From Drosophila pseudoobscura (lineage: Eukaryota; Arthropoda; Insecta; Diptera; Drosophilidae), in assembly GCF_009870125.1 (NCBI RefSeq), contig NC_046679.1:1240001-1304000 (forward strand): a DNA stretch of 64,000 bases, given 5' to 3'. The number at the start of each line of letters is the position of its first letter. Positions within the stretch are counted from its first letter, which is position 1. The position numbers were made by a program, and so were the translations under genes. The notes below the pieces were generated by a model. The model did not search any database, had not been told where the DNA came from, and saw only the letters and a list, made by a program, of their open reading frames with translations. Shown here in pieces: positions 11,801-23,800 of this stretch.

Positions 11801-14800
11801 CATTCCTGTTTGCACCTCTTTTCCACTCCACACGATAGACAGAGACAGACATACAGACTCTCCCACTCCTTTTTCTAAATGCGTTTTTTCACACTCCTTC
11901 TTCTTTCCCTTCTCTTTAGACTCCTTCTACTCTCCCCTCGCACTCCTGTTTTTCCTGCACTCTTCTGCTTTTCTATTCCCATTTTCCCCTTCCTCTGGTA
12001 CTCTTTGGCACCTCCCCTCCCCCTCCCCTTCCCCTTCCCCTCCTTCAAGCCATTGCATATTCAAAAGTCAAAACGCACGCAAAGGCAATTTACCGTTTAC
12101 GGTTCACGGCCTCCCCCCTCTCCACCTCCCACCACCGACACACCAACCGAAAAGCCAACAAAAACAACAGTAAAACCAACACCAAAGACGAGGGCCATAA
12201 AAACAGAAAACAAAGAAACGAAACGCAGCGAAAAAGTGGAATGGCGACACTTGAATACCCTTTCGTGGAATTGTGGGTCTCGTGTTTACGATTGCCATTC
12301 GATAATTCTCCCAAAGAATTGCTTAACGATCGACTGGTCGTTTTATATAGTGCTCTCAATAATCATTAAAGCTCTCTTCTCTGAGGTGCAAACTTCTCTT
12401 CTCTCTCTCTCTCTTTGTAGAGTATTCGGGAAGACCAACCAAGCAAAACCACAAAAACAAATCCAAAGACAGCCAAAAACCGATGGTTAAACCAATTAGC
12501 ATGTTCTTGTTTGGTTTTCGTTCTGAAGGGGGTGGCGGGGGGTGCCGTACAGGGGAGAGCGCATCTTTAAACACACAGAGTGTGTCCCACTCACACTCAC
12601 ACCTACACTGGCAAAGGTGTTTGCTCTGTACGGAACTTTGGCCGCGCGGCACCCTCGGCACCCACCAGCGTCGCGTCGTCGTCGCGTCGTCGTCGTCGCG
12701 TCGTCGTCGTCGTTCTTCGTTGCAGCTGCTTTACCGGTTGTCGCTTAACCGATTCACCCTTTTACTCTCCCTCTCTCTCTCTCTCTCTCTGGCTCTTTAA
12801 TTTGTAAGCTACCTGCTGCATCTGGCGGAACTTTAGCAGGCGAGTGAATGAGAGAGCGGGGAGCTGTGGAGAGCGGGAGGGAGAGCTGAAAATTGCTACA
12901 TTTTTTATTACACTCGAAAAAGCAGGGTATTGGCGTGCGTGAAAAGGGGTATATCAGGCAAGGGAACAGGCTTTGAAGAGGGTTACTCCACAGAGAATGG
13001 TACTCTAATATATCTATCGATGTTCAAGAAGTCTTTCTATGCAAACGGTGGACCCTTGCTCTTCCTTCTTGAATCATTCTCGAATGACAGGCTCCACTTT
13101 CAACGTTTACGTGTGACTGGCAGCCTGCAAAACAGCTGTTGGATGTTTAATGGGATACTTAATTGTGTGGTAAATCGATTCCTGATTCATTTTAGGAGTA
13201 TATTCCACAAAAGACTCATTGGAGGAGTCACTTCTTTGATACGAAGCCATTTACTTATGGAACTTTTTGGCAGCGAATCAACAGCTTATTTGTCGTTGAT
13301 TGAATGACAGCCAGTGTGCAGTGTAGGGTACTCCCTGGGTCGACTCTGGCCCCCTTCTCGCTTACACCTTAACCTGTTTTTGCGCCACACACTCGACTCC
13401 ATTCGGTTGTGTTTCCAACAATCCAGCTACCAATTTGCATATCTTTATGGCGGCCTCTGATGTGCTGTTTGACATTGAGGGGAAGCTGCCATCATAACAT
13501 AACCCTAGACGCTGCGATCCCATCTCCAAACTCATCATTCGATGCGATCCAGTCACTGCAAGGCAAGGCCAGGCCACAGCCACATGCCACATGCCACACC
13601 ACCCGCTGCATGGGTGGACCACGCCCCGCTCGGCGGCAGTGGGCGGCCGTGTCATGCGATTTTCTCCAATTTTGACACATTTACACATTTCGTTTTCCCA
13701 TTCTGTGCCTCTCGACGATGGGGTTTTCACATGCCGCCTGCTTTCCACCGAGCATTTCACCATTTCCCCATTTCCCCATTTGCCACTGTTGCTGCCACCA
13801 CTGCCACCGCTGCTGGTGTTGCATGCCTCCCATTCTGGGCCCTCCTCCTCGCTTGCGCTTTGTGGTCGTCTGGTCGGTTATTATTTTGTTATTCAAGCGT
13901 ACCACGGCCCCCCTTTCCCCCTTCCCCCGCTTTCCCCCCCAACCACTCGGTACATGAGCAAAAAAGAAAGAAACAAAAGAAATAAATGGTAAAAAGGGGG
14001 CTGAAAGGGGGAATGGAAAAAGAGTTTGAAAACAAAAACCGCATTAAAGGTTCATTTGGGGGCTGCCTTGTCTGTCGCGACTGTCGCTTTGTTTGCCTTT
14101 TGCTAGCTTAAACCTTAACTGGAAATACGGTCATACGAGAAGACTGGAACACCGGAACACTGGAACACTGGAAGACGAAGGCTGGCGGAAGGGTTGGTTG
14201 GAAAAGGCCTGGCCTAGAGAGGAGGCGGAGGAACGGAAAGAAGGTTGCAAGTGAAGGAAGTTCTTATGAATGGAAGATTTATCTTTGTCTTAGACCCCAG
14301 ATATACCCTACCCCAATGGATTTGCTACAGCTGCTCAAAAAAGTACCATTCGATGCTTGCAATATGGGAATATTTACTTAAACCCGCAGAACCAGTGGTA
14401 AAAGTGTACTTTTTCCAGCTGTTCTTTCAAATATATTGCAGAAATCGAAGAATCATTGAAATAATCAAGATAATCGCATCTTGGATCTATTCCTTTGGGG
14501 TGGATTCATGCAGGACTCTTAGTTGGTCGGCAAAACCAGTTTCCCTAACCGATTGGCACTCGAAGCCCAGAACCCAATGTTCATGGAAAAAGTATGCGCT
14601 GAGGAGAGATTTATGTGGGGGAAAATGGCATTCAAAAATGTGTATTCCACTAATCAAATTAATTGAGTTCAAGTTTATCCATTCGTCATTGAACTCTGTG
14701 GTTCCCTTAATTTTACGAATAAATTATTTATACAGAGATCAAAAGTACAGAAAAACCTACTGACTGAATGGTTTGTTAAAGCCGTGTAAATATTAGTAGA

Positions 14801-17800
14801 TGAGTCGTATGCCGTGGAATTTTTCTCCACTAAAACCTCCTTAAGCTTTGTCCAAAGGATTAGCCAACGTTCTCTCCCTTCGCTTCTCAAAGTTCTCTGT
14901 TCATCCAGTCCCTGCCTAGTGGGTTTATCCGCAGTCTTTTAGTGGCCCCTTTGTGCCCCTGTTGCCCCCTCCCTGCCCCTGCCACTCCGTTGCAAGAGGG
15001 AGGCCACTTCATCGTCGGATCGGACGGATCTTTGTGGCGGGAACTGGAACTGGAAAATAAAGTGAAATTATTATGATTCAGTATTTGATTGGCAGCCACT
15101 TGAGCCCCTGCTCTCCGCCCCTCTCCCCTCCCTCCCCCCTCCCACCCCCCTCCCTCCCCCCTCCCTCCCCCCTCCCTCCCCCCTACCTCCCTGTGCCACA
15201 TTCGGTGGCGACACTAAAAGAAATGTCGAGAGCTGCCCGATGTCGAAACGAGCGTGTAAAATGGAAAGCATTTCGAGTCGCTCTTTAATGCCATTAAGCG
15301 GCTGTCGGAACACACACAACGCGTCGCACAGCCCCATTAAGTGTTGGCTAACACTCTCTTCGTGGCCTCCTCTCGGCCAAACACAGTGACAGTTCTTCCA
15401 CATATCATGGAAGAGACCAATCGTACTCGCACTCGTACAGCCCCCCACCCCATTGACCCATTTACCCACAAAGTGTTTGAGGATTGCTCTCTGGAAGCAA
15501 AGAACATCACGTACTCGAAGTATTTATCATTTTCTTGCGTTCTTTATAGACTTTTTCTTCAGTCTTTTTTCCGATTATTGTTTCCTCCATCGACTAAGCC
15601 AATAAGCGGTTCCAATACCCATTACTCATAGAGGAGTGCAAACAGGGGTATCCCAAGTGCGTGTCGATGTTTGTAAGAGCCAGAAGGAAGCGTTTCCGTT
15701 CCCATAAACCCCAAACGCAGCTTGTTTCACACTCTTTTCCTGTCCTTTTCCCAGTGTGGCTTAGCAGTGTAGGAGGATATCTTGTTATTGATTCATTGGT
15801 CGTGTGTGGGGGGTTTATTTGACGAGTGTGGGATGCTCTGAGGAGGATACCCTTTCCCTCTTCCTTGCTTCCTGGGGGCCTTTTCAGCTGGATAGGGTAT
15901 CCCCCATTGCATATCCACAAGATACAGAGATACAGATGCTGAGATACAGACAGAACTGAGTCAATGGTGCGATTGCGGGGGCAGCCACCTCCTCCAAAGC
16001 CAAACAAGTCGAACAATGGCTCTCGTGGAGATGGAGGGGTGGAGGGGGAAGGGGGGCACACATATATAGTTTATGAAAATGTCAGTCATGGTCGTCGCGT
16101 TGCTTTCAATACTGCCCATGGATCTCTGCGGACGCCGGAGAGTGAGTCATGACACATCGGATTTTGGCTCCGTCTCTGGCTTTTGGAATATTTGTTTGGG
16201 ATGCCGAATGGCTCTGGCATTGTGGCATCTCTGTTTTGGGATGCGGATGTGGATGTGTGCCCCCCATCGGGGGATTGTAAAGATTAATCTAGTGGGGGGA
16301 AAAATGGAAAACTTTGTAATGGAAACAAACATATTTGCGGCTGTGTTTACATTTCAATTTAGTGGATTGAAAAGGCTATGCAAAGTAATTAAGGGAACAG
16401 ATGATGGATGGATGTTCGCTGGTGATCCCAGGAATAGAGTTTTCAGAGACTCCCTCCAAGATTACCTTCTAGGCATAGGATAGATGAAGGAATGGACTTG
16501 TTTTCATAATCATCCATTCACTGGAGACACATTTTTGATACAGACCACAGCAGCTCTCCCGACAGATCATAAATCCCATCCCATCCGAAGATCTATGCCC
16601 TTTTATGGTGCGTGAATTATCGATACAAGACAGCACACAATTGTGTGCCAGATTGTTTGATGGATGGATGAATGGATGGATGGATGGCCGTGTGGCTGGG
16701 TGTTTGGGGGAGGGGAATGGATGGGGCTAGACGATCCATGATTTGTCAGAAATTGTCATTCCCCAGTCATGTAACTCTTACTTTATTCGTGTGTTTTTTG
16801 TTGTACCGCCGCGTGTGCCACAGCAGAAGCAAAAACAAAAGCAGAAGCACGTTGGAGGAGGGAAAGGCAAAAGACAAATGTCACGTTTCGGAGGGGAGGG
16901 GAGGGGAGAGGAGCGGAGCGGGGAGGTTTGTGGAGCAGTGGGTTAAGTGTTGCGCAATCCGAGACGATTGCACAAATATTTGCACACGTCATGCGCCATC
17001 CGTCCGTCCAATAATTGGGTAACACCAGCCCCATTCCGGGGTCCTGTGTCCCGTCTGTCCTTCGGCCATTACTCATCCTTGGATTTCCCTCTTTCTCGTT
17101 GCAGTTCGGGCGGTCGTCGAGTACGAGTACGCGGCCAAGGAGCAGGACGAGCTGGATCTCCGCAAAGGTGCCATCATCCATCACATCCAGCAGATGCCCG
17201 GCGGCTGGTGGATGGGCACCCTCAAGGCCACCGGCAAGACGGGCATGTTTCCGGACAACTTTGTGCGCGTCCTCGACACCAACGGCAGCACCAATGGCAA
17301 CGGCGAGCACATCGACGATGGCACAGCCGTCCAGCTGAGGTGGGTTCTGCGGTTCCTCGATACCCTAGCACAAAAGGGGATGTCTAGATTGCAAGAAAAT
17401 AGTGTATATGTATAGCCTTCCCTGAAGGCCAGGAAGATTTGATTAATTTTTGTGTATTTATAAGTCTTTTTGTGCCTTCAAAACTGAAGAATATCTGTAA
17501 TCGTTTGTGTAATATTAAGAATATATCTTTGAAAATAAATAAAGAAGAGTATTAAGACATTATCTGTAGATCTAGCAAACTATATGATTATCCTAGCATT
17601 AGTACTGTCAAAAAAGGCATTTTTTTGTATTATATCTTGTATTCGTGATGTAAATTTCTACTTATATATCCCATAAGGTATTATATGAAACATTGGACTA
17701 ACTTGTGTGGAATCGACTCTTGGAAGAACTAGCTACATCGATATACAGATCACCGATGACCTAAACATATCATCCCAAAAAAAATAATGATAAAATTACG

Positions 17801-20800
17801 AGGTGCATATAGAATCTACGACAGCGGTATATACATATATCACGATAACACGTCAATAACCTATCGATAAAAACCAAAGAACTTGACGATAACTTATCAA
17901 TAGCCTATCGATAACAATTAGATGCGTTCTATGAGTAAATTTAAGTTTCAATGCATCTAATCCATCGTATTTCAACCCATTCCCACTAGGATCTTGTGGG
18001 TTAGGAACTTTTTTCAATACCAAAAATTCTTAAAAATGATATGTACATCTATAGATATTCTTAGAATCATCTATAAAGAATAGTTATACAAATTAAACCA
18101 ATACCAGCTACATAAAATAGATATAACCCCTAGTATTACCACAAAAAATAGTTCTAAAAGTACAGTCGATCTTCCACATCGCGAATCCCAAGAGGAATTC
18201 GTAATAGATAATCCATTTTTGCGGAATCAAGCATTGCAGTGGTCTGGAAATATATTTGTTATATATAAAAATTCATTGTAGACAAGTTCTACTGTATTTC
18301 CCGTGAATATCTCTAAGTAAAGGGTATCTTTTAGTCTGTATATCGTACCTCTTAAGCGCCCCGATATGACGCAATTTGAGTTCAATTGTTGACCAGCAAA
18401 AACACAACATTTACATTCTCTCTCTCTGCTCTCTCTCGCCCTCTCAGGGACAAATCAGAGACATCGAATCGGCGCGTTAAAGTCGTCTACAGCTACACAC
18501 AAGTGAACGACGACGAGCTGACGCTGACGATGGGTGATGTCATTGAGTTCTTAGGGGAGGTACGTACCGCCACCCTACACTCGCGGCCGAAGGGGGGTGC
18601 CACCCCACCCCACCCGCCCCGCGCTTAACCTCTTGGCCAATAAAAATTGAAATTTCACTCTGTTCTCTCTCTGGTTTGCTCCCATTCAGGTCGAGGAAGG
18701 CTGGTGGCGCGGACGTCTGCGCAGCAAAGTCGGCGTCTTCCCATCGAACTTTGTGAGACTTATCGAGCCGTCGCCCATACTGGCCTCCAAGCGTCCGCCG
18801 ACGATTGGTGCCACGGTGAACACTTCATCGCTGGCTGCCAAGGCGGCGAATGTGGCAGAAGCGGCATCAGCAGCGGCATCAGCAGCGGCATCAGCGGCGG
18901 CCCCAACAACGAAGCAAACGACCAAGAGCAGAGGAGCACCGGCCACAGTTTCAGCTCCCGCTCCCGCTCCAGCAGCTGCCCCAATCACAGTCCCACCCCC
19001 TGCTGCAGCTGCAGCTGCAGCCCCTCCAGTCTCGGATCCGGCACCCATGCTGCCGCCGAAGCCGTCGCGGCTCTGCCGCGTCGAGTTCCCCTACGCCCCG
19101 ATGAACGAGGACGAGCTGGAGCTCAAGGTGGACGACATCATCACGGTCATAAGCATGGAGCTGCCGGACAAGGGCTGGTGGAAGGGCGAGATCCACGGCA
19201 AGGTCGGCGTCTTCCCGGACAACTTTGTCAAGATGCTGGAAGGTGAGTGTTTCCCCCCTCCCCTCCCCCAGAGGATTCCACTGGATGGATTTCCCCCATC
19301 GCCATCTCTCTGTCGCTCATCAGGCCATTGCCTTTCGCTCCGTTTTGATTTCGGTCTGTCAACTGTTGTCATCTCGTCTCCTCCCATCAATGCATCTGCA
19401 CCCCATACCCCCCTCCCCCCTCCCCCCACTCTCTTTTAATTGGAGGCAATTTTTCCAACGCATCGGCCGTAAACCCCCCGTAAGGCGACGGCGACGGCGA
19501 CGACGACGATCGACGTCGTTAGGCCTCGAAAATTGATGTCGTGACGTAGCCATCATCATTGTGCCTGGATAAAAGTCAATAAACGTTTGTTTGGTAATTG
19601 AATTAATTAAGAGAAAAGCCTCCTCAGACACAAACACACACAGGGAGTCCCGCTCCCGGTTGCAGATGGCATCCCCTTTCTCCTCCTCCCCGCCATCGTC
19701 TCAAGATCGTAAATGTTTATCGCTTGTGCAAAATTTTCAAACTGCTTTCGATGGCCCATCCACTTACGCCTTGGAATTGATTAGGATTTTGTTACTCAAA
19801 TGTTACTCATGTTTTTATATGGGAATCTGTGGCTTAATTGGCTCTAAGCAGGAATGGGGGAAGCCCCGGTTAGTCTCTGGATTTCCTTGAGTCAAAGCAC
19901 AGATCGTTGGCTGTAGGAAGGCTGGATAGTGGATGGATCTATAAAGAATACCAGTTGATGTTCCTTTACCCATTACTCCAAAGCATGAACTTCCACAAAG
20001 AGCTGGAGAATGGATTATAGACGTCTTTGGATGTCATATCACCCGAAATCCATTCAAATTGTACTCTAAACTATCGCTGCACTTTATTTAAATGGAATAT
20101 GCAGACTTTGATCTGGATATAGACGATTTTTAGGCGTATTCCACTTATGACTACGTAGATTCTCCTCCATTCTCTATGGAAAAATTGATTCCAAATCAGG
20201 ATTCCTCAGTCTAAAAACTCTGGTGCCTACAGATAGATACCTCTACCTACCTTCCTGCCTTAAAAGTGTTCCCAAATCCATCTGTTTCCAAGGAGATTCC
20301 TTGATGTGGTAATAAATCTTCCAAGCTATACCTTTTATAGAGATTTAGTTCGGTATTTGGACATACATGACATACCTTTTACCCCAAGCAAATTTCCTAG
20401 AATCCACTCATAAATTAGCAGCAGATTACAACCCGTTTAAAGCTATTTTCGGCATAGTTTTTCCCCAAAAAATATGTTCTCCTGAGATGTCTTTATAGAT
20501 ATATTATTACAAATTACAGATAAGCACTCTCAGAACAAAATACACAAGATACTCGTATAATAGGTCTCCCCAAGCTCCCTAAAGATAGACAGCTGAACAG
20601 TAGCCATAGGACAGTAGCCCCAAAGATAACGATGTAGATAGCCCCCTCTTGGGATCCACAGAAAGTATCTCTTTCCCCGTCCCCCCCCACCATCTGCGCT
20701 GGCACATCATCGCACACTTCACTCTCAAAACAAATCACATTACATTGCCACTCGACAATCCCTCAATCCTTCAATCTTTTAGCCATTTTCATGTTCGTTT

Positions 20801-23800
20801 CTCCCTCCTCCTTCCTTCCTTCAAAAATGAAAACTGTTTTGAGTATGAGTTTTTATGACTTGCATTTCGTTTGAAGACTTTTTTATTGGACATTTGTTTG
20901 GTTTTCCTTCTTCTCTTTCTATCTTTCTCTATTTATCGTATATCCATCTCTCTTTCTTATGACTCCAATGTCGTTTGGGGTTTCTCTGTGTAATTTTTCC
21001 TCAATACTTTTCTTTTTCCTTTACTCTACTCTACTCCTCTACTTCTTCTTCTTCTAATCCTCCTTCTACTTCTTCCACGATTTTGCCCACAATTTTTGAA
21101 CCACACGAAATACACTGAAAAACCACTGAAAACAACACTTAACTGAATTGTGCAACACTGAACTGTGCAACACTAACCTCTGCACTGTGCAACACTGAAC
21201 CGTGAACTGTGCAGCTCCTCCCATGCCACCGCCACCGCCGCCACGCCCCCGTGCCCGACCCCGAGCTGGCGCTGGAGGCTACTCGGACCGTGCCCCACCG
21301 CGGACGCAGCGCGGCGGCTCTTTCGAGTTCTTGGGCGCGCGTATGGCCAGCTTTATCACCACGATTTGTATGTAAACGAGTTTTTCCAGTAGGCAGAGTT
21401 GCCCCAGCACCCCAGCCCACCCCAACTCCCCCCTCCCCCTCGAGTGGTGTGCAGAGTTTTCCTTTTTCTTCTGTTTTCCTGCTGTAGTATTATCTTTTCT
21501 TTCGTTTATATTTATTTTTCCTTTCTCTCCGGCCTCCATCCTTGGGGCGCTTTTCGTATGAAATGGAAAACTGCTTGACTCTGCCCCACCGACCCCCCCA
21601 CCAAGCCTTGGTTTTCGTAGACCGCTTTTCCTTTGCTCATAATTTCTTTGATTTATATTTCTCTTGTGCGACATACACTTTCCTTTTGGGGGAGTATGCC
21701 TGGGGCTTTGTTTTTGTGTGTCACTGTCACAAATTTTCACAAGTAAATCCCCAATCGATCGTTACGCATCCAAATCCGATCGTTATGAGCTACGTCCAGA
21801 CTCTGGTGGACATGGGCTTCCGACGGGAGCGAGTGGAGTTCGCGCTGCAGGTGACCGGCAGCGAGGGTGTGGAGCCGGCCATGGAGTGGCTGCTGGCCCA
21901 TCTTGACGAGGAGGTTCCGTCCGCAGGAGAGCGTAGAGTCGCAGGGGCAGGGGCAGGGGCGGCACCCTCAGCCAGTGGCAGCCAGGAGGACCCGGCACCC
22001 AGCAGCAGCGGCGGGGGCGGAGCCGGCCCTGGGGCGGTGGTCAAGTCGGTCAAATGCGACGACTGCGGCAAGGTGCTCAAGGATCACTTGGAAGTCGAAT
22101 ACCACGCTGCCAAGACCGGCCACAGCAACTTTTCGGAGTCCGCGGTGGAGAAGAAGCCCCTCAGCGACGAGGAGAAGGCGGCCCAGATGGCCGTCATCGC
22201 GGAGAAGCTCAAGCAGAAGCGCGTCGAGCGGGAGGAGCGTGAGAAGGTGGACGCCCTGGAGCACGAGAGGAACCGCATCCGGCAGGGCAAGGAAATGGCC
22301 GAGGCCAAGCGTCGCACGGAGGAGACCGAGATGAAGAAGATCGTGGATGAGCGCAGGCGCGAGAAGGAGGAGGACAAGGAGGCCCGCGACCGGGTGCGTG
22401 CTCAAATCGAGGACGACAAGGCCGCCCGCAGGGCCAGAGAGGCTCCACAGATGCCCAGCAAGGAGCCTGCTCCCTCCGTCAGCTCTCCCAGCGGCGTCAA
22501 GTCGTCGCCGCGCGACTACACCGAGACCCGCATCCAAGTGCGTCTGCAGGACGGCTCCACCCTCACCGAGACCTTCGGCGTGAAGGAGCCGCTGTCGGCC
22601 GTGCGCGTGTTCATCCAAGCGAAGACCGGCATCGAGACGCCCTTCGCCCTGATGACCACATTCCCGCGCAAGCTCTACGCCGAGGAGGACTACGGGCAGC
22701 CGCTGGAGGTGCTCGGCCTGGTCCCCACCGCCGTCATCACCATGACCAAGGCGGCTGCGTGAAGAGGGCGCGCGCTATATTCCCCCCTCCCCCCGAAACA
22801 CAACACTATTATATTAAAATTTTGACAGATCCACTGCAGAAGTGGAGCCTTAAAGTCCGCCTCTCTGTTGATTCCAGAAAGGGTATTCAGAGTCCCACCC
22901 AACGCCGGGTCCTGGTTTTCCCCATCTCTTGGCTCTCTTCCATCGTGCGCTTGCGTTTATTTATTTGCTTTTCCCCCATTGCCCTGGGGGGGCGGAGGCA
23001 GAGCGAACTGGGCGTGGCCCCCGTTCCGTGGGGGGTCTGGGAGCAAATCGCTTTGTTTACGATCATTTTTCTTTTCAATTTGCGCTTGGATTTTCGTCCA
23101 AACTTTGCTTTTTGTTTGTTTGTCTTTGTCATTTGCATGGAAAACGGGTTTCGGCTTGGCTTTTTGTTTGTGCGAAACTTTTCCCAGAAACTTGTGGCTT
23201 GGAAAAATGTTGGGGATGTTATTATCTAATTAATAGGTATTATTAGTGCTGCATACTTTGCGGTTGCTCGCGGAATTTCAAGTTTTTGCTTTAAAAATGT
23301 ATGCTTGACATTTCTTTTCTTTTTTTTGCTTTGCCTTTTGATTTTTTCTGTTTGTCAACGTCGCAGTTTTTTTTCTATGGCGACGTGACCAACGCCACCT
23401 TCGACACTTGAGAGCGCGGATCGGAGAGCTTCGACTGAGAGCCGGAGCTTTCATGCCCTTCCATCACTCAAGCACACATCCATTTATACTTTAAGCCGAT
23501 TCACTCACAGACGAATGTTTGATGCTCATTCTGTAGGTGTTTTGGAGAGGCTGCCTTATCTGCATCAAAATAAGAATACCCTTTGCTAGGGTACAGCCGT
23601 AAACAGCCGTTGTTGTAACTGGTTTTTCTCTGCGCCTTTGTCTTGCTCTTTGACTTTACCTGCAGTACCGCTCTCTCGCCTCGCGCACAGAGTCGCCTCT
23701 TTCTCTCTTAGCTAATCATCATCGCGATCATCATTATGTTTATCTTCGCTCATCATGATCATCTTCGTCGAGGTGGCGTCGGCAGAGACATTAGCGGCGA

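Larger units (their letters stand above)
5458..17104 (+). other. cindr intron 1 (11.6 kb), no convincing gene
   Basis: The donor is GTAAGT at 5458 and the acceptor is TTGCAG ending at 17104. I see no multi-exon or homologous coding sequence on either strand. The content is microsatellite-rich: pyrimidine tracts near 8790-8853 and 12770-12790, TGGA-type repeats at 9928-9955 and 16660-16686, a 14-base G run at 10242-10255, CGT repeats at 12669-12715, a polypyrimidine tract at 15110-15190 and mini-me-type repeats (listed separately). The longest open frame (14245-14763, 172 codons) lacks any recognised domain. Such a long first intron commonly holds enhancers. Confidence 0.8.

Noticed and set aside
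14245..14763. 172-codon open frame in cindr intron 1
   Set aside because: Unusual composition and no recognised domain; single chance frame within an intron, no splice or promoter support.
21542..21784. Upstream in-frame extension of the UBX protein
   Set aside because: The added 81 residues are hydrophobic/aromatic noise, and UBA family members begin at about the ATG chosen.
21968..22618. 216-codon minus-strand frame antisense to the UBX gene
   Set aside because: Leu/His-rich mirror of a GC-rich coding region.
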